A model generated the notes under the pieces. That model ran no database searches. It was not told the DNA's origin and saw only the letters and a program-made list of their open reading frames with translations. A DNA stretch of 64,000 nt, from contig CAJNDS010000243.1 of assembly GCA_905221605.1 (NCBI GenBank), positions 1-64,000 on the forward strand, given 5' to 3'. Both the position numbers and the translations under genes were made by a program. This stretch comes from Symbiodinium natans (taxonomy: Eukaryota; Sar; Dinophyceae; Suessiales; Symbiodiniaceae). Shown here one piece after another: positions 1 to 10,735 of this stretch (position 1 is its first letter; each line of letters starts with the position of its first letter).

Positions 1-21
1 CCCCCCCCCCCCCCCCCGCAC
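1..21. repeat. Poly-C run at the left flank
   Basis: Seventeen C residues followed by GCAC. With the sequence right of 25535 this is the interrupted target locus, a C/CA-rich simple repeat. The window edge falls inside the run, so its true length is unknown. Confidence 0.85.
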
Positions 22-26
22 ACCTG
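22..26. repeat. Target-site duplication, left copy (ACCTG)
   Basis: ACCTG immediately precedes the left LTR and is repeated exactly at 25531-25535 after the right LTR. A 5-bp duplication is typical of Ty1/copia and Ty3/gypsy integrases. Confidence 0.93.
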
Positions 27-712
27 TGTGCGAAGTGTCCAATCCAATGAAAACTTGCGCAACCCGTTCCAGTAACTAGCTCAGGCCACACGAGGAGAAA
101 GAAGTTGTATATTTACAGTTGTAGGTTGTAATGTTGCACCAGAAGTAACAGTATCCCTGTCAACGGGGAACTCAAGGTAGCTAGCCAATCGTTCCGAGCC
201 ACTCCCGACGTTAACTATCGGAAGGATCCCCAGAGTTGCTATCTCCAGGGGGTGGTAACCTATCGCTCTAGATGTATCCACTAGCCGTCCGGCTGCGTGT
301 TGTACACCTATCCCGATATTCACCTGAACAGCCACCTGCACTCAGTATCCTCCGGCCTCCGGCTATGAGTTGTAAAGAGAACAGATAACTATCCCGAGGT
401 TAGGGAAAAGGATCTATTCCTCGTCAACGCCCGACCCTTTTGGCTCCTCTTTCCTCCGGATGCGAGTTGGCCAATCAAGTCCACGACGTACAGGAATACT
501 ATCCACGGGGGCGAAAACTGTACAGATTCGGCTGCTACAATACTAGAAGGGCCCTTCTTGAGCAGCTCACAGCTGCGACCGGACATGAAGTCCAACATCT
601 ATTCCTGCTCGTCCACGATGAGGTCGATGTCTATCCCAGGCCCAAACCCAAAAGTTACATGTACATCTAAACAGCACCCCATGGAATCAACCTGACCTCT
701 TTGTGCTAAACA
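27..712 (-). repeat. 3' LTR
   Basis: This is the downstream LTR of the minus-strand element, the same length as the right-hand copy and about 99.6 percent identical to it. It begins TGTGCG at 27 and ends CA at 711-712. The polyadenylation signal should lie here, but I see no dependable consensus. The near identity of the two copies is the main evidence that the insertion is recent, because the two LTRs are identical when an element integrates. Confidence 0.95.
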
Positions 713-726
713 CCCCCCGTTTTCGG
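713..726 (-). promoter_or_regulatory. Polypurine tract
   Basis: On the minus strand the bases abutting the 3' LTR are gaaaacgggggg, purine apart from one C, directly followed by the TG of the LTR. Position and composition fit the plus-strand primer of an LTR retroelement. Confidence 0.75.
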
Positions 727-1520
727 GACGCACTCAGCGGTCAGAAAATCGATGAATTCGCGACTTCTATCCCGGTTAGCTTCAGGCAAAACAAGAACAC
801 AGGAGGCATAGCCGATCTGATCGCCAGCCCCTTTAGGGCGCCCACCACCACCCGCGATTACGGCGATCACTCCAGCTATCCTCGGAAGCAACACCTCCAT
901 CCGCTAACCTCGACATTCATCGCAGTAGCACAAACCACCAGTCCGTGGCTCTTGGCTACACTTCGTGCCCTCACGTCTATTCCACGTAGTAAAATTGTCT
1001 ATCCGTCGCATTCTTGGAAAATCAAGCGTCGCTTCTATCCATTTCATCACCCGACTCAGTTCATCTTCTCCATAGCTATCCTGGATAAGGCCTCACTTTT
1101 GATCAGTACTCCTCGATGTCAATGTAGTTCCCACGCTTCTATCCCTTCATTCTTGTATGTGATCTTCTCCGTGGGGACTCACTGGTGGTTAGCCATGCCC
1201 ATTCTGATCTTTTCTCCTCTCCCCAGCTTCATCTTTTGATCTTTTCACGTGAAGGTCTTATTGGTGGCGAGCCATGCCTTCCCAGGAGCTTCCGCCGCAG
1301 GGTCTTATTGGTGGCTAGCCAAGCCCCGCACCATAGTCTCACGATAGCCGTTCGTCCACTCATCTCATCATGCGCCATCCATCCGCTCTATCCCCCCGCG
1401 TGCGCCACCAGCCATGGCCCGGGCACATGACTTTGCATGTCCCATTCTATCCCTCACGCCGAGCCATTGGTGACTAGGCAGCTTTGTGCTTTCGTCCTAT
1501 CCCCGCTTGTCGCCATTTCA
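713..1520 (-). other. Non-coding tail between ORF6 and the 3' LTR, with three direct repeats
   Basis: About 800 nt without a credible gene. It holds three imperfect copies of a 27-base unit at 1173-1199, 1251-1278 and 1298-1325. Their shared core on the plus strand is ttattggtggctagcca, and the first copy is the most diverged. The CTATC word is as dense here as in the coding part. A function in RNA packaging, export or cDNA synthesis is possible but not shown. Confidence 0.6.
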
Positions 1521-4500
1521 TCAGGCTTCATCTCTTTGGCGATCACGTCGCGGTCTCCACATCAGCGGCCTTCCACGCTTTCCCTTTCCTTTCACAGGAT
1601 CACCCGCAGATGCATCACTTGCATCGTCACCCGTCTCAACGCCCATGTTCGCCCGGTTGGTTGATGTCGTCTCAGTGCCTCTGAACTCCGGGTTGAGCGC
1701 TTCGCTCATCGCTGACTCGTCTTCTGTTTCGGGACCAGTGACGTGGCCACCTCTTTGTGCCCGAGTTCTCTCTAGCAAAGAGCTCTTTCCTCTTCCTCTA
1801 TCCGCCATCTTCGTCCCTTCCGCAAACCTGGGTACAGCTGGCATCCATCCGTATCTGCCTCCTCGATCATCGGCTCTATCCCTATCCCGCCCTTTTCCCC
1901 ATCCGCGTGATGAGCTTCTCACCGAACTATCATCACTCATGGCGTACTTCGGCCACCTGATGATATCCCTTCTCTCCCTATCCAGAGGTGATCGGGTCCT
2001 CGCTTTGGGCTCAGCACCATCGGCTCTCGCCCCACCTCTCTCTTTCAGTTGGATTGGACTCGAACTTTCTGCCCTGGTCAGTGGCTCTTGTCTCTTCCCC
2101 GTCTCGTCCTTAAGCTCCACATCGACGGTTCTCGTACCTTTCGATTCTATCCTTCTTGGCCACCCCTTCTCGTTCAGCTCCACTAGGCTTACCCCGGCAA
2201 TTGGATATGCCGTGCCCGCATTAGCCGCACGCGCCTCCGGCTGCGCCTCGTCACGAGAATGTCCGGCTACTCCCATCGAAGCCCAGTTCATCATCATTCC
2301 TCCCATCGGTACTGAACACCAGTATACCTCAGTCACCGGCCCTGTCTCCGATCTCTCCCTTCGTAGCCCTAGGTTCCGAATAGCAGATCCAGCAGCATGG
2401 CTATATCCATGAAGTTTGTTCTTCTTCCCCTTAATCTCTCCCCATGTCGCGTTGAATGGTATCCCTTCGGTGTCAAACTTCATGTGCTTCGCCATGGGTT
2501 GAGTGGGATCTCGCTTTGTTTCTGCAACTATCCTCTCCATGATTTCCAGACAACTATTCGCAGTCTGCACCATCATGTCCCTCGTGCTTTTCGCCCAAGC
2601 GTTGTTCCCCCATAACGGCGAGTTAAAACCTGCGGCCATAGCTATCAGCAGCTGATAACTCATAAACTGTCCTCCTCTCCTCAGACACCCTGCATGCATG
2701 GAGAAGAACCTCTGCCTCGCTGTCACTACAGCGCGTGCCGCAACCGTCTCAAGGGCTTGCTGGAAATCTGACGCATCCACAATTCCCGAGTGATCTGTGC
2801 CACTCTGATTGTACTCGAAGTTCAGAATCTTCCCGAACGATGTGGCCAGCTCTCTATCCAACATCATCGCATGAATCGCCGCCTCTTCCATAGCGAACCT
2901 GTATACCCCCGGTCGTGACGCTGCTATCTCGTACTCAGGCCACAATCCAGCCCTAAAACCTAAGTACCAGTCTTCTGCGGGGTTCAAGCTCGCCAGTATC
3001 CCTGCCACCACGTCTCGTTCTATCATGTCTATCCTTTCGGCCACCATTCTGAACGGGATTTTAATCCCTGCGCGGTCGAGGGCTTCCTGTAGCTTGGTCT
3101 TCCACTTCGTCTTTCTTCCCATAGTCGCGTTTCTATCCGTGATTTCCCACAAATTCATCCCCATCAGGTAGTCCGGGTAGGATGGCATAGGCTTGCAACA
3201 CATCGGGCAGATCACTATCCCTTTCGCCATTCTACAGTGGCATGCCAGGCAATGCACGCACTCCTCCGTCATTTCCGACATTATCCATCTCACTCTATCC
3301 CGGTATTCATCTGTCCCCAATGTCTTTGATAGTCTATCCCTGTTCACTTGTGAGTCCCCTCTTTCATCGGCTAACATGTCCAGCTCGCAATCACGCATGT
3401 ACAGAGCCGTGTATGTGTCCTCGAACCAAACTGCTTTCCAACATGCCATTGGTACGGGCCCGAGGAGCATGAAGCGCCCACTTCTTGTTACCACCACGTC
3501 GCCTCCGATTAGTGTGAACATCCTCATGTCTATCGCTATTCCGATTCTCCTACCTCGCACAGCCGCCAATCTAAGCGAGTCGTATAGCCATTCTGGCATC
3601 CCTCCTTGTGGAAATTCTAGCCCATGCATGCTGCTCACGTCCGATGGCTCAACAGAGTACTTCGTCCAGTGTGCCTTGAGCGTCATCTGCGACCCTCGCA
3701 AAGGATTCCCCATGTCGTCCCGATGCCATCCTTCCACTATCACTCCACTATGCCCTGCCTCTGGCCAAACTATCCCGTCCTTCGCGTATTCTTGCCACTG
3801 TGCGTCACCCACCACCATGTATCCGGTGCATGGAAGATCAGCCGGGTGCAGCCTGAACCACAGAGATTCCCGCTCTTCTTTCTGTCCCTCCACTCTGTCT
3901 CCAGCCCAACTCTTCAGCATCGCCACGTTCCTCGGCATCCTCATTCCACTCGTGGGTCTCACTGCCAATGGGATGCCCACCTTCAGCTCCTTGGTCTTCG
4001 GACATCTATACACTTTGCTGGTGATCTCTATCCCGTAAAACTGTGACAAGTAAGCGATTCTGTACTCGTCGCCTCTCCTGAGCCTATACGAAGATCTCTC
4101 GTCAACTTCTTTTCTGATCCTAGACCAGGCTATCCCTCCTCCGTGGTGTTGTTCCGCCCACAGCGCATACTCTATCCCGTTTCCCTTATCGATCGCTGAT
4201 CCATCTATCATCGCCTCCTGCGTGCTTCTTCTCACATTCCTCCTGTCGCCCCTTTGTACTGGGTACGCATCTCCTCCCCACGCTGCCAATTCCGCCACTA
4301 TTCTTGCCATCTCAATGTACACATTCGCAGGGTACGGCTTTTCTATCTCGGTCACTTCTCCTTTGATTCCTAGCTCATTCAGCGTAGCACCTGTCCACGT
4401 CGTTACCGAGTCATTAGATACTCCCGTCGCCGTAACTAGCTCCTCTGGCTTTCCCTTTTCTATCCCCATTACCATCCTCGTCTCATCTGCGAGCTGCGAG

Positions 4501-5426
4501 ACTATCCTCTCAAGTACCATCTTGTACTTCTCTAGATTCTCCACCCCTGTTGTCTGCTCCACTATCGGCAATAGCACCACCTCCTCGTCACTATTCCTCA
4601 TCATCTCGTTTCCGTCTGCATCGCGATTGCCCGTAGGAATCAACGTCAGCTCCCACCTTCCATGAGCCGGATCCCCCTTCACGGTGTGAGATGTCTGCAA
4701 CATGACCTTCTTGTTGATTTCCCCCATTACTGCCGCATTCCTTCGTTGTATCTCTCGGAACCTCCTACTCATTCGGCTCATTCCGGGTTTGTCCTCGATG
4801 TCCCTCTTGTCTGCTTTGGCTCTCCTTATCAGGTCCTCTTGGAATCTCCACTCTGCCTCCTCGTCACCCTTGATCTTCTCGACTTGTTCTCGCTTGATTC
4901 CGGCCGAGTCCATAATTCCTTTTAAACTCTTCGACGCTGCCATTCCGTATCCCCGCTCCTCCGTACTGCTGGTGTCACGGCCCACCTCAAAGTTTTCTTT
5001 CACCTTGTATATTCGGGCGCCCTTAACCGGGTTGTCAAGCTCCACCATGGCCGCTCGGCCTCCCAACGAATACTGTTCTATCGGGCCTCCAAAATTCCTC
5101 GCGCTCTCGGGAACTGCACTCTCATAGTTCGTCGTTCCGGCACTAGTCTTCGGGTCGACGATGTTCATACTAACATCAGCTGCAGCATGCTCGTCATCCA
5201 TCTTGTCGGGCTCCCGACTATCCTTGGTCGGATCCGGATTTGTCTTCACGTCCGGCGTTGTCGCTCCTTTCTGGCTATCCTTCTCCGCTCCCTTGTCTTC
5301 GGTGTCCTTCTCCTTCTCGGTTTTCGGGAGCTGATCCTCAAGCTGCCTAATTCTATCCATCGCTTTCTTCATAGCCGCTTCGCTTTCCTGCGCACGACGT
5401 CGGCTCTCCTTAAGCTCGTCGTCCAT
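1521..5426 (-). CDS. ORF6: large protein of unknown function with zinc ribbon and basic tail
   Basis: This ORF encodes 1301 residues from the ATG at 5426. The frame is open back to about 5516, giving about 148 nt of overlap with ORF5. Residues 1-40 are coiled coil in register with the ORF5 tail, followed by a Lys/Glu/Asp-rich spacer. A cysteine cluster at about 722-745 (CVHCLAC...CPMC) matches the ribbon in ORF5. The C-terminal 200 residues are rich in Arg, Gly and Ser, with RDRDRADDRGGR-type runs that would suit nucleic-acid binding. It ends at a TGA 808 nt before the 3' LTR. No catalytic motif and no reverse transcriptase signature were found. As the last ORF of the element it may be translated only if the upstream frames are joined or if a separate mRNA exists. 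Confidence 0.75.
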   Translation of the reverse strand: MDDELKESRRRAQESEAAMKKAMDRIRQLEDQLPKTEKEKDTEDKGAEKDSQKGATTPDVKTNPDPTKDSREPDKMDDEHAAADVSMNIVDPKTSAGTTNYESAVPESARNFGGPIEQYSLGGRAAMVELDNPVKGARIYKVKENFEVGRDTSSTEERGYGMAASKSLKGIMDSAGIKREQVEKIKGDEEAEWRFQEDLIRRAKADKRDIEDKPGMSRMSRRFREIQRRNAAVMGEINKKVMLQTSHTVKGDPAHGRWELTLIPTGNRDADGNEMMRNSDEEVVLLPIVEQTTGVENLEKYKMVLERIVSQLADETRMVMGIEKGKPEELVTATGVSNDSVTTWTGATLNELGIKGEVTEIEKPYPANVYIEMARIVAELAAWGGDAYPVQRGDRRNVRRSTQEAMIDGSAIDKGNGIEYALWAEQHHGGGIAWSRIRKEVDERSSYRLRRGDEYRIAYLSQFYGIEITSKVYRCPKTKELKVGIPLAVRPTSGMRMPRNVAMLKSWAGDRVEGQKEERESLWFRLHPADLPCTGYMVVGDAQWQEYAKDGIVWPEAGHSGVIVEGWHRDDMGNPLRGSQMTLKAHWTKYSVEPSDVSSMHGLEFPQGGMPEWLYDSLRLAAVRGRRIGIAIDMRMFTLIGGDVVVTRSGRFMLLGPVPMACWKAVWFEDTYTALYMRDCELDMLADERGDSQVNRDRLSKTLGTDEYRDRVRWIMSEMTEECVHCLACHCRMAKGIVICPMCCKPMPSYPDYLMGMNLWEITDRNATMGRKTKWKTKLQEALDRAGIKIPFRMVAERIDMIERDVVAGILASLNPAEDWYLGFRAGLWPEYEIAASRPGVYRFAMEEAAIHAMMLDRELATSFGKILNFEYNQSGTDHSGIVDASDFQQALETVAARAVVTARQRFFSMHAGCLRRGGQFMSYQLLIAMAAGFNSPLWGNNAWAKSTRDMMVQTANSCLEIMERIVAETKRDPTQPMAKHMKFDTEGIPFNATWGEIKGKKNKLHGYSHAAGSAIRNLGLRRERSETGPVTEVYWCSVPMGGMMMNWASMGVAGHSRDEAQPEARAANAGTAYPIAGVSLVELNEKGWPRRIESKGTRTVDVELKDETGKRQEPLTRAESSSPIQLKERGGARADGAEPKARTRSPLDRERRDIIRWPKYAMSDDSSVRSSSRGWGKGRDRDRADDRGGRYGWMPAVPRFAEGTKMADRGRGKSSLLERTRAQRGGHVTGPETEDESAMSEALNPEFRGTETTSTNRANMGVETGDDASDASAGDPVKGKGKRGRPLMWRPRRDRQRDEA

Positions 5427-8400
5427 GGTTTGGTAACCTCTGAGGCGCTCTTCGGCCGTTCCAACTTGTCCCTCGCATCCTTCAGCGCGGCCTCTCTCTC
5501 CTCTATCTTTTGCAGGCTATCCCTAAGCTCACTCTCCTTGTCCTGGTACTTCTTGAGGTTCTCCTCGGCCTGCTTCCGCATTGTTTCTCTCTCTTTCTCT
5601 TCGTCATCCCTGAGTTTGGCAGTTTCCTGGAGCGTCTTCTTCAACTCCGAGAACTCTTGTCCCTGCTCTTGCCCAGCCTGCTTTGTAGCCTTGTATTCCT
5701 TCTTTAGCTCCTCCAGCTCGGACTCCAACTCTTTCACTCTTCTATCACCGGCAATCTTGCCCTCTTCGCTCGTGCCTTCACTACTGGTGGCTCCACTTCC
5801 GCTCGGCGCTGTCTTCTCCATTCTATCCCGGAGAGCCCTGAATTCGTCTCTCATCTCGTTGATGGCTCCGATTCTCCTCAGCTCCTCTTTCCTTTCCCTC
5901 AAATGTACCTCGACTTCTGCGACTAGCTTCGCGTTGTTCTCCGCCACCCCCTCGAGCTCTCCGACCCTTCGTGCTAGTCGATCACGTTCATGAACGGCTA
6001 CAGCGAGCTCCTCCTTCAGCTTGTGGTTTTCATTCTCAGCGTGCATACTTTCTATTCCCTTGTATTCATCAATGGTCCGTCCACCCCCTCGGGGCTCAAC
6101 CTTCATATCTTCGAGCTGCCTGCTGAGGTCCTCTATCTTTGTTCTGTCTTCTACCGCCCGCGCCCGCACCTCTGCCGCTATCCCTGCTTTGTCCATTCTC
6201 TCCTCTGCCATTCGGCCTATCACCCATTTGCACTTCTCAACCTCAGACACCTTGTCGGCCAGTTTTGCTATCAACCTGGCGACCACCTCCTCCCTCGGCA
6301 TACCTCGCAGATCTCTCCTCCTCATTACTAGGATATCCCTTTCGCCCAGCTGTACTTCTGCCTCCTTGATATTCTTCCACTCTTCATCTGAGTAGTATTT
6401 CCTCCGCTCGTAGTCTTCGTCAAACTCCTCGCACAGCGGGTCATCCTCGTCCTCGTCTATCAATCCCACCATGACCAGTCTTACCGCAACGTTCGTCAGT
6501 CTAAACTTCAGTTGTTTGATTCTGTCCTCCGCTTCCTGGAGCCTCTCTCTGTCGGTCATGTTCTCCTTTCCCTTTTGTGTGCTGATCAGCGTTCCGTCTA
6601 TGATTTTCGTCACCACACTCTCCATCGATGCTCTCATTCTATCGGCCTGTATCATGAAAGGCCTGTGGGTGGGCTCCGCCTCAATGTCGCCGGTCAGAAA
6701 CCTATCGGCCCTCAACTCGCCTGGCACGTCTCTGCCATGTTCCACTCTATCGGATCTGATGTTTGCGGTCGGAGCACGATGGGCAGTTATCGGGTTCGCC
6801 GCCACCAACGACATGTTCAGCATCACGGCCTTGGAGTCGTCTGGATCCTGTCGTATGACGGCGGTGTTGTACTTCCTCTCATGCCCCGTCATCGCTCTTT
6901 CTCGCATTCTATCCCATCCCATTCGTCTATCCTGTTCATCCATCTCCACAGCCGCCCTCTCTTGTCTATCTCTATATTCCGCCAGTGTCAGTCCCTCCCA
7001 CGTTTCGGGCATCTCTGTGAGGATCAGAGCAGACGCCATCGACCTCATTACATCCCTGACATTCGTCGCCATCATTTCTGGCCTTTCCAGAGGGTGCATC
7101 GGCTCCTTCATTGATGCATCAGCAACTATCGTCCCCAGAGGTCGCGAGCCAAGTCCGTAAAATTCCGCCGCCTCTCTCATGGCCGCATAGAAATCCCTCA
7201 ACTTCGTTAGCGTTGCTAATCCGTACATCATATGTGGGTGGACCATGGGCATCTGGTTGGCACTACGTACAACTCCGTCCAACAGTACCTGCACTGCGTG
7301 CAGCTCAGCCATCAACCTATCCCTTCGTTCGAACTGTGGCACCCAGTTCTTGAATATCGCCGACGCACACAGCTTCGACGCTCTATCCGTAAGTGTCACT
7401 CTCAGCGAATCCACCATGAGTGCGTTCACGAGCTCGTGGGCTGGAAAGTACTGCGTTCTCCCTCGTGCCACCTCCTCAGTATACAGGTTCGGATGGTAAT
7501 CTCCCTCAGCCATGTCCTTTTCTACCATAGCCCTGATGGCCGCCTTCTTGGTCTGTGTGAGATAATCAATGGGGTTAAACACGGTCGCGCCTATTCCCTC
7601 ACCTTCGTCCCGCGTCCACGTCACCCATGATGTGTTTCTAATCACAGCTCCTTCCGCCGAGTGTATCATCCAACTCTGTCCCGCCTCGGCCGCCTCGACT
7701 ACAGCCTCCCATGTTGATCTACGCCTGGCTATCCGATAGTTCATCTTGTAATGAGGAATCATGATTTTCTCCTTCATCTCCTCCGGCTTGATCACCTCCT
7801 GCCAGTTTCTGCTCCTCTTCTTTACACCCCCTGCCTCTTCGTCCTCCGGCTCGTTACATTCTTCGGCAAGGGTGAAATCTATCAGCTGTAGATATGCGTA
7901 CAATCGCCGTTCTATCCTTGACGGGTTCGCGCCCTTGTCCCTGATCCCTCCTAGGAGGATCCTTTGCATAGTACATCGTGCCCAAAGCGGAAGCTTCTTG
8001 ATTTCTTCTCTCCTCCTATCCGGTTTCCACCTCTGGATGTCCTCCGGCCGGTATTTCAACTCAAGCTGTTCTTGATACTGTTTCCGGACCACCTCCCCCA
8101 GCTTCATATTCATGATGTTCGCGAATTCCGGCCGCCTTCCTCGGTGCTGTTCTATCCTTTTCTTGATCTCTGCCGCTACCGTCCCAGCTCCGGCGCTGTT
8201 CAAACCTGCCATCAGGTCTTCTATCGTAACATCCTTCAGCACCTTGTACATCAAGTCCTCCAAGTTGAAAATGGAGAAATTCACTCCCCTTATCAACAGC
8301 CGGTCGCTCACCTCAGGGCCCAGGCGCTGCGTAACCTCCCTTACCCTTTGTGCTCGAAGTTCTCTATCCAGTTCCATCGGCCCCAGATTGCTCGCTCTGC

Positions 8401-10735
8401 GTTCTATCGCTATTTCCGTAGCCCTCCTCCACTGTTCCCTCCTCACGTCAGGGTTCGCTCTCCAGAAACCCATTCCCTCAACCCTGTAGTCTCTGGCAAT
8501 CGCTTGAATCTCCTCACGCCATTGTGGTGACTCCCTCAAACTCGCGGCTGCCATTCTCAATCTTCTCCTAGCATCGGGTTCCACGCTATCCTCCATCAGC
8601 TCAGGTGCCTGTGGTCTTTCTAGACATCTATCCAGATTCCATTCCGGAAGAACTCCGCTTTCGTCAGTGGCGATCTTTCCCAACGTCATAATAACATCCA
8701 TGAAGTCCAGTTTCGCCTCCGGTTTGTCCACGACCACTATTCCTGCGGCGACCATAAGCTCGTGTGGCTCGAAAAGGTCTATCTCTTCCCATGGCATCCC
8801 CTCCGCTGCTAGTCTCTCGGTCAGCCGTGCAACTATCCTCCTCGGATCGTATTCAGGTAGATATGAATTCTGCACGATCGCCGCCAACACCACCGATGGT
8901 GGCCTGCCCTTTACCAAGGTACTATACTTTCCCACTTGTCCCAGCTCCTTCTCGCAGACCGGGCACACAGCACCTTCACACGGAAATGCCTCGCCATTGC
9001 TATCTACCCCCGTATATCCCAACCACCAAGCAAAGCACGCATGACAATGGTATCCCCAGCATATCCTTCTAAGCCACTCGACCGGCTCGCTGAAACTATG
9101 TATTCCCGACCCTCTCGTGTTGCTTTCCTCTATCGGGTTCTCCCGGGTGACCCGCTCATGTACCTCGTCCGTCATCTTTTTCACGAGCTCGTCCCTCTCC
9201 GCCCTCGCTTCGTCCAACCACGGGAATGGGAAGTTGTGCTTCTGGTTCCATACATCCTCCACGACTCGCCTATAAATCTCCGGGTTCTGTCGTGCCACAT
9301 GACTATCCTCTTCCCTGTCAGCTATCGTATCAACTCCGTGTCCAAACAACTCCGAGAACCCTTGACCTCTCTCGTTCTCACTATCTGGCTCCATCGCCTC
9401 ATGAGCTTCCACGCCCTCCATCTTGCTATCCATCTCCGGACTCTCGGGCTCGTTCATCTCTCCCCCCGCATCTATCTGCATTGTGGCGTCCTTTGCTTCC
9501 CTCGCGTTCACCCCGTGCTCTTCAGCCTCGGCCACCGAGTCGAGCGGTTCAGGTCTTATCCCTGTTGCGCTCCTCCTGCCCTTGAGTGCCTCCTTGAGCG
9601 CATCCTCCTTGATTTCTTCTATCCACCGATAATAGTCTGCCGGATAGCCTTGGCCCATGCTCTCTATCCTTCTCATCGAACTGATGATCTCCTCGAACAG
9701 CGTGCTGTCGTTCCCTATCATCTCCACAATATCAGTCTCATGCTTAACCAGCATCAGGTTCTGCGCTATCCACCATGCCATGGTGTTGGCCCATTCCCTC
9801 GGGAACTTCATGTCTTCAAGAATCATCGTCCTGACGAATTTGGCCAGCCATATTCTCACCACATAATTCGAAAACTCGATTTTATTCAGGGGAGTAGTGC
9901 CCCCCGTCTCGGATCCAAATCCTTGCTTTGTCACCTCCTCCACCATGTCCGCAACGTCCATGCTATCCGGGTAGCCCCCGGTACCGGCTTCCATCCTCGT
10001 CATCACGCGATCTATCAAATGCTCCCCGGCCCTCTGGACAACCTCGAACAACTTCGTCTCCCACAGCATCTCGAGCTCTTCATAACCTAGGGAAAGTGTC
10101 TCTGGTTCTATCATTACGTTGTATATAGTCCACCGCATCTCCACCTCTATCTCATCCGCGTCGTTGGATGTAGGCTTGACTCTAGGCTCACTCGGCGGCG
10201 GTGAAATCGATGGGGGCTTGTGTCCAGGCCGGCCTAGTCTGCCTCCGTCAGCTCTCAACTCTGGCACGGTCCCCAATATTCCATTCATGCCCATCCACAC
10301 CCGATAGAATTGCTCTACCCACTTCCTCATGCCTCCGACGTTGCTCTCAACGTTCAATATTCTGCTTCTCATCAAAGTTCCCAAAGCTATCCCGGTGTAT
10401 GACGGTTCGGCGCCAGGCCTCGTCCCCGACAGCACCTGCGAGTCATATATTCCCGCCTTTACAATGTCGTACACTTCTTTGGGTGTGATCTCATCGGTAA
10501 CCTCCCTCGGGCACGTCGCTCTAATCATCCTGCGTATTACCTGTACCACTATCGTTGTCCATGCCATCGGTGGGGCTCCATAACAGCGAATCCAGTGCTG
10601 CATTTCTATCAAATGCCCCTCCCCAGCACCTGTCCTGCCCTCGTATTCCTCGACCATGGGGCCTCTATCACAGGCGATCCCTCTTCTTCCATCCTCAATC
10701 TCAATATCCCCCCACTCTCTCCAGTACCCACGCAT
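5369..10735 (-). CDS. ORF5: large coiled-coil protein of unknown function with a zinc ribbon
   Basis: This ORF encodes 1788 residues from the ATG at 10735, overlapping ORF4 by at least 127 nt in the -1 frame. The N terminus (about 40-160) is helical and hydrophobic. Around residues 557-600 is a Cys cluster with HCHAC and CPVC elements, a zinc-ribbon pattern also seen in ORF3 and ORF6. The middle is basic and helical without a motif I recognise. From about residue 1390 to the end it is a long coiled coil rich in Glu, Lys and Arg, and the heptad-like pattern seems to continue at the start of ORF6. No enzymatic motif is seen. The length and the coiled coil could suit a structural or particle component, but that is conjecture. 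Confidence 0.75.
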   Translation of the reverse strand: MRGYWREWGDIEIEDGRRGIACDRGPMVEEYEGRTGAGEGHLIEMQHWIRCYGAPPMAWTTIVVQVIRRMIRATCPREVTDEITPKEVYDIVKAGIYDSQVLSGTRPGAEPSYTGIALGTLMRSRILNVESNVGGMRKWVEQFYRVWMGMNGILGTVPELRADGGRLGRPGHKPPSISPPPSEPRVKPTSNDADEIEVEMRWTIYNVMIEPETLSLGYEELEMLWETKLFEVVQRAGEHLIDRVMTRMEAGTGGYPDSMDVADMVEEVTKQGFGSETGGTTPLNKIEFSNYVVRIWLAKFVRTMILEDMKFPREWANTMAWWIAQNLMLVKHETDIVEMIGNDSTLFEEIISSMRRIESMGQGYPADYYRWIEEIKEDALKEALKGRRSATGIRPEPLDSVAEAEEHGVNAREAKDATMQIDAGGEMNEPESPEMDSKMEGVEAHEAMEPDSENERGQGFSELFGHGVDTIADREEDSHVARQNPEIYRRVVEDVWNQKHNFPFPWLDEARAERDELVKKMTDEVHERVTRENPIEESNTRGSGIHSFSEPVEWLRRICWGYHCHACFAWWLGYTGVDSNGEAFPCEGAVCPVCEKELGQVGKYSTLVKGRPPSVVLAAIVQNSYLPEYDPRRIVARLTERLAAEGMPWEEIDLFEPHELMVAAGIVVVDKPEAKLDFMDVIMTLGKIATDESGVLPEWNLDRCLERPQAPELMEDSVEPDARRRLRMAAASLRESPQWREEIQAIARDYRVEGMGFWRANPDVRREQWRRATEIAIERRASNLGPMELDRELRAQRVREVTQRLGPEVSDRLLIRGVNFSIFNLEDLMYKVLKDVTIEDLMAGLNSAGAGTVAAEIKKRIEQHRGRRPEFANIMNMKLGEVVRKQYQEQLELKYRPEDIQRWKPDRRREEIKKLPLWARCTMQRILLGGIRDKGANPSRIERRLYAYLQLIDFTLAEECNEPEDEEAGGVKKRSRNWQEVIKPEEMKEKIMIPHYKMNYRIARRRSTWEAVVEAAEAGQSWMIHSAEGAVIRNTSWVTWTRDEGEGIGATVFNPIDYLTQTKKAAIRAMVEKDMAEGDYHPNLYTEEVARGRTQYFPAHELVNALMVDSLRVTLTDRASKLCASAIFKNWVPQFERRDRLMAELHAVQVLLDGVVRSANQMPMVHPHMMYGLATLTKLRDFYAAMREAAEFYGLGSRPLGTIVADASMKEPMHPLERPEMMATNVRDVMRSMASALILTEMPETWEGLTLAEYRDRQERAAVEMDEQDRRMGWDRMRERAMTGHERKYNTAVIRQDPDDSKAVMLNMSLVAANPITAHRAPTANIRSDRVEHGRDVPGELRADRFLTGDIEAEPTHRPFMIQADRMRASMESVVTKIIDGTLISTQKGKENMTDRERLQEAEDRIKQLKFRLTNVAVRLVMVGLIDEDEDDPLCEEFDEDYERRKYYSDEEWKNIKEAEVQLGERDILVMRRRDLRGMPREEVVARLIAKLADKVSEVEKCKWVIGRMAEERMDKAGIAAEVRARAVEDRTKIEDLSRQLEDMKVEPRGGGRTIDEYKGIESMHAENENHKLKEELAVAVHERDRLARRVGELEGVAENNAKLVAEVEVHLRERKEELRRIGAINEMRDEFRALRDRMEKTAPSGSGATSSEGTSEEGKIAGDRRVKELESELEELKKEYKATKQAGQEQGQEFSELKKTLQETAKLRDDEEKERETMRKQAEENLKKYQDKESELRDSLQKIEEREAALKDARDKLERPKSASEVTKPWTTSLRRADVVRRKAKRL

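Noticed and set aside
1486-2412. Plus-strand frame of 308 codons inside ORF6
   Set aside because: Antisense shadow with Ser/Leu/Pro-rich composition, no motif.
8936-10090. Plus-strand frame of 384 codons inside ORF5
   Set aside because: It lies antisense to a 1788-codon frame that fits the element's ORF order. It has no domain and is an expected shadow.
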